DNA of 64,000 nucleotides, taken from NCBI GenBank assembly GCA_037179385.1, contig CM074193.1, forward strand, positions 46,715,082-46,779,081. Reading direction: 5' to 3'. Position 1 is the stretch's first letter. Each line of letters begins with the position of its first letter. A model generated the notes under the pieces. That model was not told the DNA's origin, made no database searches, and saw nothing but the letters and a program-made list of their open reading frames with translations. The DNA comes from Holothuria scabra. Taxonomy: Eukaryota; Echinodermata; Holothuroidea; Aspidochirotida; Holothuriidae. Positions 35,601 through 47,600 of this stretch are shown here, in pieces. The translations under genes were made by a program, and so were the position numbers.

Positions 35601-38600
35601 TTCTACATAAGCAAAACACGGCTGTCTGCCCCAGTTTTTATGACCCCATCGGCAGTTACTGCCGGTGGGCTCTGGTGAGTTACCGGTGAGTAACTTACAC
35701 AAATAAATGGCCTTTATATGGTCATACCAAAGACTTTAAAAATGGAACCTACTTCAGATGTGCTTGGTGCTTGGCATAAGCAATGGAGCAGGGAAAACAG
35801 TGAGCCACAACTGGAAAAAAAGGCAGTGATTGGCTCCACTTGAACCAGTTGGTCCAAAATTGGGCCATAAATACAAATGATAGCAAATTTTGGTGATTAA
35901 ACTTTAAGTGATTTTACTCCACAAAGACATCAATTTTTATTGTTTCCATGGAATCTTGTCCACATACTGTAAGCATACAGGTAACTGTTTGCATTGTATC
36001 TCTTTGCATGATGTACGTGTACAGACAAGTTTTCTTTCCCCAACGACATTTTCTGACGTTGAAAGATTTCTCTGAAAATGAGGTGAAAGACATGCTGTGG
36101 GTTGCGTCAGATTTGAAGCATAGATTTAAAGAGAAGCATGAACATTACCATCCTCTCACAGGGAAGTCAGCCGGCTTAATATTTGAGAAAAGAAGCACAA
36201 GAACCAGAGTATCTACAGAAACTGGTTGGTTCATCTCTTTGTATCAAACTTGTTCAGGCCTGCTTTCATACATAATACAACTTTGCAATTTTCAAGCTGC
36301 ATATGCAGGATTAATGCAATTTTAAGTACAGTAGCATTTAAGTTTGCAATTGTTGTTGATCTGCTGATGTGTTTTAGACTAGTATAGTTTGAATGTTTGT
36401 TCATATTGAACTGTATAGGACTTGTCTCACTGCCTGTGTGTTAATGGATTTATCGTACTTTACCTACGGTAGAGAATGTCGAACAAATAATACAGTAGCC
36501 TAGGCAATATCTAATCTACAACACCTTTGAAGATTTTCATTTTGTGAAAAAGTTGTACAAGGTCTCGTGTTCTTCTCAGTGGTAGCACCAGGATTTGCCC
36601 CACAGGGGGGTTATTTAGTTCTCCTCAGTGAAGTTGTCATCCTTCCCTGATGGAGGGGGAGCATACCCCAGCCCCCTGCTGGCACCCTCCTCAGTTCTTA
36701 ACTATTAGTGAGATTGATCTGGCAAAATTTTTAGAATATTTTCCCAGCTTGATATATTTTAAAGATCAAGTTAGAGGGACGGTATGTTTGCTCGACCAGA
36801 TATCTAGAGCATTCCTACTAATTGATGGTTAAGAGGTAACCCAGAGACTGAGCCATTCATCAGTAGACTGTAAATGAAATGCCACTACAGTGTACGTCTT
36901 TAGGTAAAATGAAATGGTTGTCCCTTCAGGCAAACTGCTAAGCAGAAAACCAGTTATCCCACAGGAAATCTTCTGGTAGTCCTTCTGATTTTTCAGAAAT
37001 GACTACAATAAGTCTGCATTCAAGTGAGAAATAGTAAGAATAATAATAAACCAACTTTCTATAGCAATCATAGAAAGTACATATGTAGAGTTATAAAAGA
37101 GTATTAAGGTAAAAGAGAAAAGATTACAATACAGCATTACAAAAACCTTTAAACTTCAACTAAAAAAAATAAATGCAAAATGCAATGGAAAGGAAAAACA
37201 CAAACAATGAAAACAATTGAACATTATTGATGGTTGGGGAACAACAAGTTTTGATGAGTTGATTGAGTTCATCTTCATTCTCAAATTGCATTAAAATAAG
37301 ATTCATTGGACTCAAAATATTTGGTTGTCCACATGACAACGGTCTACTTAATATTTTGTAATATTTGGTTATCCCACACAGTAGGCTGTCTACAGTACAG
37401 TAGTTGTCTTGGATGCCAGACTGCCTTGTACAGTACAGTAAAATTCAAAATTTTATGCTGCAGTAGATCATTGGTTTACTGGGGTGTGGAAGTATGAGGT
37501 CTTAGCATGACAGCATACTACTATTCTACATGGTCCATTGCATTATTCTTAACAATGAACCTTATTTGTTTTAATTACAATTACAGTAGGAAGTCTTTGT
37601 TGTTTTGGGTGGTATGTGGGATGGGAGAAGATTACAAATTTAAAACAAAGGGACAATGCAACCAAGGATGCATATGAACAAAGAAGGTAAATAAAAGCTA
37701 AATTTTTTTATTGCTATTTGATTTCAGCTTTTGCCCTGCTTGGGGGTCATTCATGTTTCTTATCACCAACTGATATCCATCTGGGAGTCAATGAATCCAT
37801 CAAAGACACAGCCAAGTGAGTAGGATACAGTAGTATAGCTGTCTGTCTTATTTATCCTACCACAAGTAAATGTTGTTTGGGGTGTAGCTAACAGCTATGG
37901 TAATGATATGAGCTGTAAAATACTTTTTAGAAACATCCCGTTCTTACAAAAAATTTTGTTTGTATATGTTGTTTTGAAGCAGTACTGTCTTTTTCTTTTT
38001 TGACACATACTGTACAGTATCCATTTTTCCTTCCTAGTGATATTGGTACTTGCTCTAGCTAATTGGTCAAATTGCTGTCAAGTGTTAAGTAAAAAAATGA
38101 TTTGAGATTGGAGGCATTTGTGAGGCTCATAATACAATGCTTGAGAGACATCTGAAAATAGTACTGGAAATCCTTTTACAGATTTAGTGAGATATTAGAT
38201 TGATTTTTGCCATACTACATTCTGAATGTACCCAGTGGTGAGGAGGTTTTAGAGGAGATGGTGTCCCCATACACTTTGGGAAACATTTTCTGTTTGAGAG
38301 GTAATTCTTGGTGAAGAAATTCAACTTGTCATGACTGATTCTTGCAAAACTCATTCAAGTTGCAGTTACTGTAAGTGGTGTCTCTCAAACAAACACACAC
38401 ACAGAAATTGCTCTTAAGAATTTTTTTGACACTGTTCCTTTTAATTGTGCCACATTTTGGCCCAAATACAGGCCAGGATCAGAAAAACACTGGATCACTT
38501 TTGTCCAGCGGATGTCTTTGTCAATGTTAATTTGGCATCAAAGGCCAAATTTGGCATGTAAGGGCAGGATGCATTTGTCTGATAAGTTGCTACTGGCCTT

Positions 38601-41600
38601 AAACCACCAGTGATCTGAGGGTTAAATGTTGCAGGTCTTCACTCATCAATTTAGAGTGTAAACAGCAGGGTTTCTTTGTGAAGGCTTACATACCCTTATG
38701 TAGGTAACATTTTCACTCAAATCACCTGCCACTTTTTCTATAATTATGATTTAAAGGCAAAGTTTCAGGACTTTATCAATGCTTGCTTGGCAGTTTAAAG
38801 TTACCCTGTTGCTTATCCAGTTTCATCATATTTTATTGACTTAACAGAATTTTCTTACTTCCATCAGGGAAGAATTTTACAGAACTTTTAGCATGGGATG
38901 GCATAAATTGTAGATGTGTACATCAAGTTTAAAAGTCCTGGCATTAAGCCTGGAGAACAGAATAGTGGTTAGGTTACAGTAGGTATAGTTTTATGCCTCA
39001 ACTGAAAACCCTCTGGTTTAAGCTAGCTTTTTCCCAGTTTTGTGGCTCTGAATTGTTATCCCCACTTCATTGCTTATGCAGAGCATCACTTACAACAGCA
39101 TGTAGGTTCTATTCAAAGCCTTTGGCATGACCCAGGCTGGGAATTGAACCCAAACCAGGAGAGTGGGATGCTCTACCAAATAGACCACCCATTCAGGACT
39201 CAGGATTTTGGACTGTAAATGTTCTATTCAATCTTTCATGTGTAGAACCTCAGTTGATGTACTTTTTAATTAAAGTGTTTGAGGAAAGCTTGATTTTCTC
39301 ATTATTTTGATGATAGAAAGCCTCTCTTATATTTTTGGTTTTATTCTTTGATGATATATTGTACTCAGTTGTAGTAACTATGGGTGATAAAATATGCAAC
39401 ATGGGGAGCACACTGGGAAATTTAAGTGATTTGGTAATTACTATGGTGGTTTGAGTAAATGTCGTTTTCTTGTGGATGAAATTATGGAAAAATACAAGAA
39501 AGTTAGACATATTTTTGGTCTTGGTTTGTCACTCTTCACTTTTTTTTTTATATTTTCTACCTGTAGAGTACTGTCAGGTTTCATGGATATTCTTCTAGCT
39601 AGAGTTTATAGACACAAAGACTTGGAGGTCCTTGCTCTAGAGGGCAGTGTTCCAGTAGTAAATGGCTTGTCAGAAGTATATCATCCATTGCAAGCTCTAG
39701 CTGATTTCCTTACATTACAGGTTTGCAGTAAAATTATTGTTGACATGATGTAGGTTGATTGCCATGCTAAGATCATGTATAGTATCTGGTTTTTCAGCCA
39801 GTTTGGAATGAATCCATGCATGACAGACCATTTCAGAGGTGAAGGCATCTGGAGTCAAAAGTGGTCCCTTGGGCCTCAAGGTGTAGATCCTTAAAGGAAC
39901 AGAACAGTTGGTTTCCTCCCATGGCTCTTTACGTACCAGAGATTTATGGGGACTTGGGAAAAGTATAATTTAGGTTTATTACCAGCATTTGCATGAGATA
40001 GGAAATTATTCCAAATGATTGCATTCTGGATGTATATAATTATTTTATCAAACAAGCTGATTCAAAGGTTTTTCCCAACTCTGTTGTCTTGGAGTGTATT
40101 GATAGTATGATCATTATATACATAATTATGTTTGTAAGTATAAAGAAAATAGGTGTACACTTGTCAAACTGTACAATTGTTTGGGGATACAGTGCTTTGA
40201 ATTCTTCCACCAAATTTACAGATTCCAGTTCTACAATGTAGACATGCTGCATGGCCTATGTGCAGCTACACTTTAAACTTACCGTGGAATACCAATTCTA
40301 GCAATATAAGTTTGGAAGGCTTATCACCCATCACATGCATATCTTTTTTGAAAAATACTGATATTTTTGTACAATATATCAATATTTCAGTACACTCAGA
40401 TTCTCTGCAGGTATGTAGGCCTACAGTAGTGTACATTGGGTAGTTTGCATACTTTAAATACTTGTATGTTTTCAATATTTAAATTGTTTCACTAATTTAA
40501 GAGAATTATGCATGGATCAAAAAAATTATCATGTTACGTGCTGAGTGTGGTTGGTTGGGAGGAAAGATCATGAAAATAGAGAAATATTCTTTAAAATGAT
40601 TACAGCTGCAGAGTATCTGTAAAATTCTCGGCCCAATTCTCTTTAAAGCTTATCTAGAGGGTAGACTATTAAAAGTCTGCCCTCTAGATAAGCCTTGGTT
40701 TCAATTGATAATGAGTTAATCCAAAATCATGGTAACATATTTTCACAGTTAGAAGGCAGTTTTACAAATCTATTGATAGTTTCATCATTTTTCACTCATA
40801 TATTCTTTCAATAATCTCTTTCCAGGAACATTACAGGTCCTTAAAGGGACTTACCCTTGCATGGGTAGGGGATGGTAATAACATTATACACTCATTAATG
40901 ATGGCTTCACCAAAACTTGGAGTCAACGTGAGGTGTGCTACTCCAAAGGTTGGTAAAAAATAGCCTATTTATTATCCTGGGAGAGGATGTAATACTTCGA
41001 ACTCTAAAGCATGGGTCACAATACAGCAATATTGTATCAGATTATTATGATAATTTTTGTGAATTCAGTTAAAATTTACTCTGTTTCTGGTTGAAAAGAA
41101 CCAAAACTTTACCAACCAGTGTAATTATGTGGTCTGCAATACAGTACTACCAAATTCAAAGTTATTTCTTGACGTCACACTGTCATACACCTGTCAAGAC
41201 TGGCATCATCCAATAAAAGCTGTACGTAAATGTAATGTCATGAAGTAAAATAGTTCAGTTTAATTTTTGTAATCCTGCAATACAAATCATACATTTACAC
41301 AGGTTGGTAATTTATATTATCTCCTTGCTTACAAGAGATGGTGAAGATTTTAACTAAAACGAAAAAGGAAATATTGGATGAGAATACAATGCAATATCAC
41401 TGCAATGTGAGCCTTACTTAATTGTGCGTAATTACATCACACCTTGTTATAATGTGTGACAGGCTTTAATTGATGAATGAATACCATGTGGTACCTTTTG
41501 AAAATATATGAGAGAAGTCAGAGGCTTTATAGAAAAACAATTGTTTAGTTAGTTAGTTATATGAGATTTAAAGACACACCAACATGAGTGTGTTATATAG

Positions 41601-44600
41601 TGTCAGTCAACTTGATAAGAAGTTCAAAGATAAAATTTCTTTTCAAGTTTGGTTCAAGTTTATAAGAAAAAAACCATGAGGTGCTACAACTTTCAGTGTA
41701 ATCTTTGGGTTTGTGATTTTTGGCCAAAAACCTTTCTTTGCAAGTTACCCTTCAAAGTGGGGTTTGTTGAATTGAAAATGCAAGAACTAACGTCCAAATT
41801 TTGAAAAACACAATAGATGTTTCAAAGACAGCAGAGTCTTTTACATTCTGTTATTGTATCATTAGATTTGAACTATGATGTTACACCTCAGAGCAATTAT
41901 GTAAACTAGCCATTGTTCTTATAAAACATGAGGCATATTAATTAACATCAATTCCAATTGTAGTAGACTTTTTCATGAATACCACAGAAAAGCCAACTGA
42001 TCTGATGCTCTAACCACTTTACCATGCAGTCTGTTTGGTCAATTATAATACAATATGTTCCTACTTCAAAGAGCTACAGTTACTGTATAATGATACATTT
42101 AGTGCTTTAACCACTTGACCATGCAGTCTGCTTGGTCAATTATAATACAATATGTTCCTCATGCAATGACTTCAAAGAGCTGCAGTTACTGTATAATGAT
42201 ACATTTAGTGCTCTAACCACTTGACCATGCAGTCTGTTTGGTCAATTATAATACAATATGTTCCTACTTCAAAGAGCTACAGTTACTGTATCATGATACA
42301 TTTAGTGCTCTAACCACTTGACCATGCAGTCTGTTTGGTCAATTATAATACAATATGTTCCTCATGCAATGACTTCAAAGAGCTGCAGTTACTGTATAAT
42401 GATACATTTAGTGCTCTAACCACTTGACCATGCAGTTTCTTTGGTCAATTATAATACAATATGTTCCTCATGCAATGACTTCAAAGAGCTGCAGTTACTG
42501 TATAATGATACATTTAGTGCTCTGACCACTTGACCATGCAGTCTGTTTGGTCAATCATAATACAATATGTTCCTCATGCAATGACTTCAAAGAGCTGCAG
42601 TTACTGTATAATGATACATTTAGTGCTCTAACCACTTGACCATGCAGTCTGTTTGGTCAATTATAATACAATATGTTCCTACTTCAAAGAGCTACAGTTA
42701 CTGTATAATGATACATTTAGTGCTCTAACCACTTGACCATGCAGTCTGTTTGGTCAATTATAATACAATATGTTCCTACTTCAAAGAGCTACAGTTACTG
42801 TATAATGATACATTTAGTGCTCTAACCACTTGACCATGCAGTCTGTTGGTCAATTGTAATACAATATGTTCCTACTTCAAAGAGCTACAGTTACTGTATA
42901 ATGATACATTTAGTGCTCTGACCACTTGACCATGCAGTCTGTTTGGTCAATTATAATACAATATGTTCCTCATGCAATGACTTCAAAGAGCTGCAGTTAC
43001 TGTATAATGATACATTTAGTGCTCTAACCACTTGACCATGCAGTCTGTTTGGTCAATTATAATACGATATGTTCCTACTTAAAGAGCTACAGTTACTGTA
43101 TAATGATACATTTAGTGCTCTAACCACTTGACCATGCAGTCTGTTTGGTCAATTATAATACAATATGTTCCTCATGCAATGACTTCAAAGAGCTGCAGTT
43201 ACTGTATAATGATACATTTAGTACTCTAACCACTTGACCATGCAGTCTGTTTGGTCAATTATAATACAATATGTTCCTACTTCAAACAGCTGCAGTTACT
43301 GTATAATGATACATTTAGTGCTCTAACCACTTGACCATGCAGTCTGTTTGGTCAATTATAATACAATATGTTCCTACTTCAAACAGCTGCAGTTACTGTA
43401 TAATGATACATTTAGTGCTCTAACCACTTGACCATGCAGTCTGTTTGGTCAATTATAATACAATATGTTCCTACTTCAAACAGCTGCAGTTACTGTGTAA
43501 TGATACATTTAGTGCTCTAACCACTTGACCATGCAGTCTGTTTGGTCAATTGTAATACAATATGTTCCTACTTCAAACAGCTACAGTTACTGTTTAATGA
43601 TACCTTTAGTGCTCTAACCACTTGACCATGCAGTCTGTTTGGTCAATTATAATACAATATGTTCCTACTTCAAACAGCTACAGTTACTGTTTAATGATAC
43701 ATTTAGATTAATGATCCCTACAACCCTCTTCCTGAGACAAAACATTTGGTGAAACTTTCCACCGAAAAATATGCCATCAAATATGCCATTGTTGCAATGA
43801 GTGAAAAATAGAAAAAAGAAAACTGGAATCTACATGAATACTGTGCCTGAAAAGTGGGTTGCAGCTTGTAAACATTGTAGTTTGTGGGGTATTGTAATGT
43901 GACAGCAATACTACACCCTTAGTGGTTAGAGCACCCAACTTTCAGTTGGAAAGTCTAGAGTTCTATTCCTGGCTGGGTCATACAGAAGACTTTAAAATGG
44001 AACAAACTGCAATTGTGTTTGGTCCCAGCATATGCAGCGAATAAGGAGAAACAAACCAGTGAGTCACATTGGTAAAAAAGACCAGTGGCTTACCCAGCCT
44101 AAACCAATTTGTTCAAAACTGAGCTGTAAAAATCCATCAACTGGAAGCAACCAACTTCACTCATATGACGAATCTTTAAGTGTATGAATTCAAAAACCCT
44201 CTAGATGGAGAGAGGCAATTGGAATGAAGCATCTTGCCCAAGGAAAAGACTTTGAATGATAGAAATTTATAACAATAAGGCAACAAGACTGATCCTAAAA
44301 TCCAGTAGTGCACCACTGACTCATAGACTTTAAATTGATTTGAAGATTCTGTTTTGTACTTAGGGTTATGAATGTGATGCAGGAGTTTACCAAGATGCTG
44401 TTGACCTTGCTAGTAAGGTAGGTAATCATTGGAGTAATTGTGATGTTCTGTCTATTACTAACTCAAACTGCTGTAAAAAAGATAAAAAACAATTATAAAG
44501 CCTTCTTTATCTTAGCAATCATCCTCACTATTAAAATGTATACAAATGGCTTTATATTTAAAATGAGGTAAGGATTTGAATTGTACAGTTAGATGTGATT

Positions 44601-47600
44601 TGGCAACACAGCAGTAAAAATCTGTTATATACTGTCAATTGGATATCAAAGAAGGTAAAGTTCTAATACTGTTTCAAAGACAGTTCAGTTCAGTTTCAAA
44701 TACTGCTCAAATCATCCCTTTTAATCAACTCTTTTAACAGGCAGCAAGTACACTATGTGGACATATTCTACATTATTTAGCCTTCAGAAGGATGCAACTT
44801 CAAAAGTGTGAAGTAGAGCTATACCTGACCATAATAACTGTTTGTGGAAGACAGTAATATCATTTCCATGACATTAAAGCTAGCAGCAAGAGCCAATGGC
44901 ATTGGACGATGTCCATGGCAACAATATTCAGGGGTCACAGGACTCACAGCTGCCTCATTTTAGCCTAATATTAAGTAAAGAAAAACTTTGACAATATCGT
45001 ACAATTGCAATTTTCTTAGCATTCTGAGATCTCATATCTCACAATATTCGGCTCCAAAGTTTCATTCCAGAAAGTAACAATTCTCCTTATTAAGATTCCT
45101 CTAACACTCTTCTTTTAAACTTAAAACTATAAAACATCTCGAAAAAGAGAGCGAGCAGACTGCTGTGAGTTTTAGTTGCTTGAGGCCATATTGTCCCACA
45201 ACTGTGTGTAACTATAATTTACAATGTAATTGACTTGGCAAGTCGTCATTGATGAACCAGAGTAAAGCTTTATCGTTTGAATAAATGTCAGTTTGAGTGT
45301 AGTCATTAAGTGTTATTTCAAGTCCGGGGCTTCTCCTAAATATGTTTGGCCAGGTGTAACTAGCAGCTCACTGGTTTGAACTTTTGCCATGCCACTTTGA
45401 AACATGTTTCAAAGTCAACAAAGTCAAAATTTGATATAAAACCCTGATAATGGTGATCTTCAATTCCAACGATTCTTCTTCTGCATCACTTTTTTGACCA
45501 GTAAAGTAGCGCCCTCTCTAAGAAATCTGAAAATGACAGAAATGCTAAGCATGGTGAAAACTTGTGTATTTATGCAATTTAATGTAAATTCAGGGTTCAA
45601 AATTAGGGTAAAAAATCAGTTGTCCCATAGACATGTGGTTTAAAAAGTTTGGTTGTCCCTCCAAATTTTATGTTTGCCTCACCATAAAATAATGTTGTCC
45701 CACCATAAATTTTTATTGAAAATTTTTGCAAACTCACAGCGCTAGGTAGTAGCATACATGTTAAATTTTAATAGACCCCTGCTGAGTGGAATTTTGCATT
45801 CAAACAATTAGTGTTTTGACTTTCCACAGCATGGTACCAGTATATACTGCACAACTGATCCGTATGACGCTTGCAAGGATGCACATGTATTAGTGACAGA
45901 TACTTGGGTCAGTATGGGACAGGAGGAAGAGAAAAAGGAGAGGATGAGGGCCTTTGACGGATATCAGATTACTAAAAAGGTATGAATGATTGCAGGTTCT
46001 GTTTATCAGTTATATGTTTATGCAATATATGACCTGATTGTAGGGGGAGGGGATATTTGCGGTCCATGGTTTCTTGTGCTGCAGCTCACAAAACAATATC
46101 ATATCTGTCTTATCATCTGCTAACATGATTTGATCCTTTCTTTGGAATGGCTGTCTGTGATTCTGGTTGCTTTGAGGGGGTGGGGGAGGGCCAGGTATGA
46201 GAATGAGGGAACCTTCAGGATCTTCCTATGTCCATCCCATCATGCCATCATGCCATGCCGATAACTTGCTAAGGATTATTTCTGGTAAGTAGATTGCATC
46301 ATTAAATAGGAGGTTAGTATTGAGCTTGTAGATCCCCAAAGATGGAGTCTGCCACTGTGGTACCTATTTTAGGTAGCCTGGATTTTCTGGACAGGCCTTC
46401 TAAACTATAATATGCAATGTGATTTGTAACAATCCACTTGGGTACTTTTAACTGAATAACAAATTTGGTTTCTGTTTCTTCCATTGAATAGCTAAGTTTC
46501 AATGAGTAAACCTTCTTGTGGAATGATGTTAGTGTATGTTTGAGAAGCTGTTCTCTGTTTTGGTGGGGGAGGGGGTTAAACATTTTAGACTTCTAGATAT
46601 TGAGTGACCCTTTCCTCAGTTATTTGCAATACTTTTACCTTTTTAGATGTAACATAATGCTGTATTGAGTGGATTCATTCAGGTGCATCATTTAAAAGGT
46701 GGATATTTTATTGGAGATAGTTAATATACTCCACAAATCATTCAAAGTGGAGAGATTCTTTTGTTATTAAAAAGGATAGAAAGTATACCTTACCATCCTA
46801 CCTTTTTAAAGGACGACTTAATTGTCTTTTACTGCCATTTTACTTTCTATCCTATTCCACACCAAACACTGAAACTACAAAGTATAGCTTACATACACTT
46901 TGCTGTAACCTTTCTTGAATTCATTATAAACCATAACTGGAGTGCTTTAACTGGTGTACTGAGTGTAGGAGTGGGAATGGGGGGAGGGAGTATATTAAAA
47001 AGTGTGAACTTAATGGTGTGGATAGGTCACTAGAGTGATAGGGAGTTAAGATGATGGGTGGATGGATCGCTAGAAAATCAGTGGAGGGGAGTTTAGTTGA
47101 TGGGTGGAAGGTGGGTTGGTGTGTTGGTCGTAAGGGTTGTTTATTGTTTTCACCTTTCAGTGTTTGTTGAGTTTTATTTAATATTTATTTCACCAGTGAG
47201 CTTTTTCTGAAGTCCTCCCAACCCTCTGGCAAAGGGCTTTTTTTTCCAAAACCAAACTTTAACTGCTTCCTGAAAAAGCTGTTATGTCCACTGACAATAC
47301 AAGACCAACCATGCAGCCGTCAGGCAATTTACATTATTGGTCTGTCATGCATGGCTCCATTCTAGACTGGATGAAGAGAGCAGATATTACAAATCATCTT
47401 AGCCAAAAGGCCAAGAAGCGATCCTCCAGTAAGCACTCTGTACTAGATAAGCTCCCTAGTTTTTGGAATGCTTCCCTCCACAAACTGTTCATCTTTTACA
47501 TGCATACATGCATACTTTGATATTATTCTTCTTGTTGTATGACTTGAAATTGTGATGATGAAAAAAATAAATGAAATGTAATGTGTATTTTTTGACGCTT

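Larger units (their letters stand above)
36225..40825. other. OTC introns 2-4 outside repeats
   Basis: Intronic AT-rich sequence with no nested gene, apart from OTC exons at 37728-37815 and 39567-39720. Short chance frames only. Near 36580-36610, GGTAGCACCAGGATTTGCCC followed by a G-run resembles a decayed hAT end, unpaired. Confidence 0.5.

Noticed and set aside
35948..36024. In-frame extension of OTC exon 2 to an ATG at 35948
   Set aside because: The extension has no presequence character, and a good acceptor (GTACAG) at 36024 has the phase required by the upstream exon at 32502.
41975..43706. CRISPR-like array
   Set aside because: Units are contiguous and near-identical over their whole length with no unique spacers, in an intron of an animal gene.
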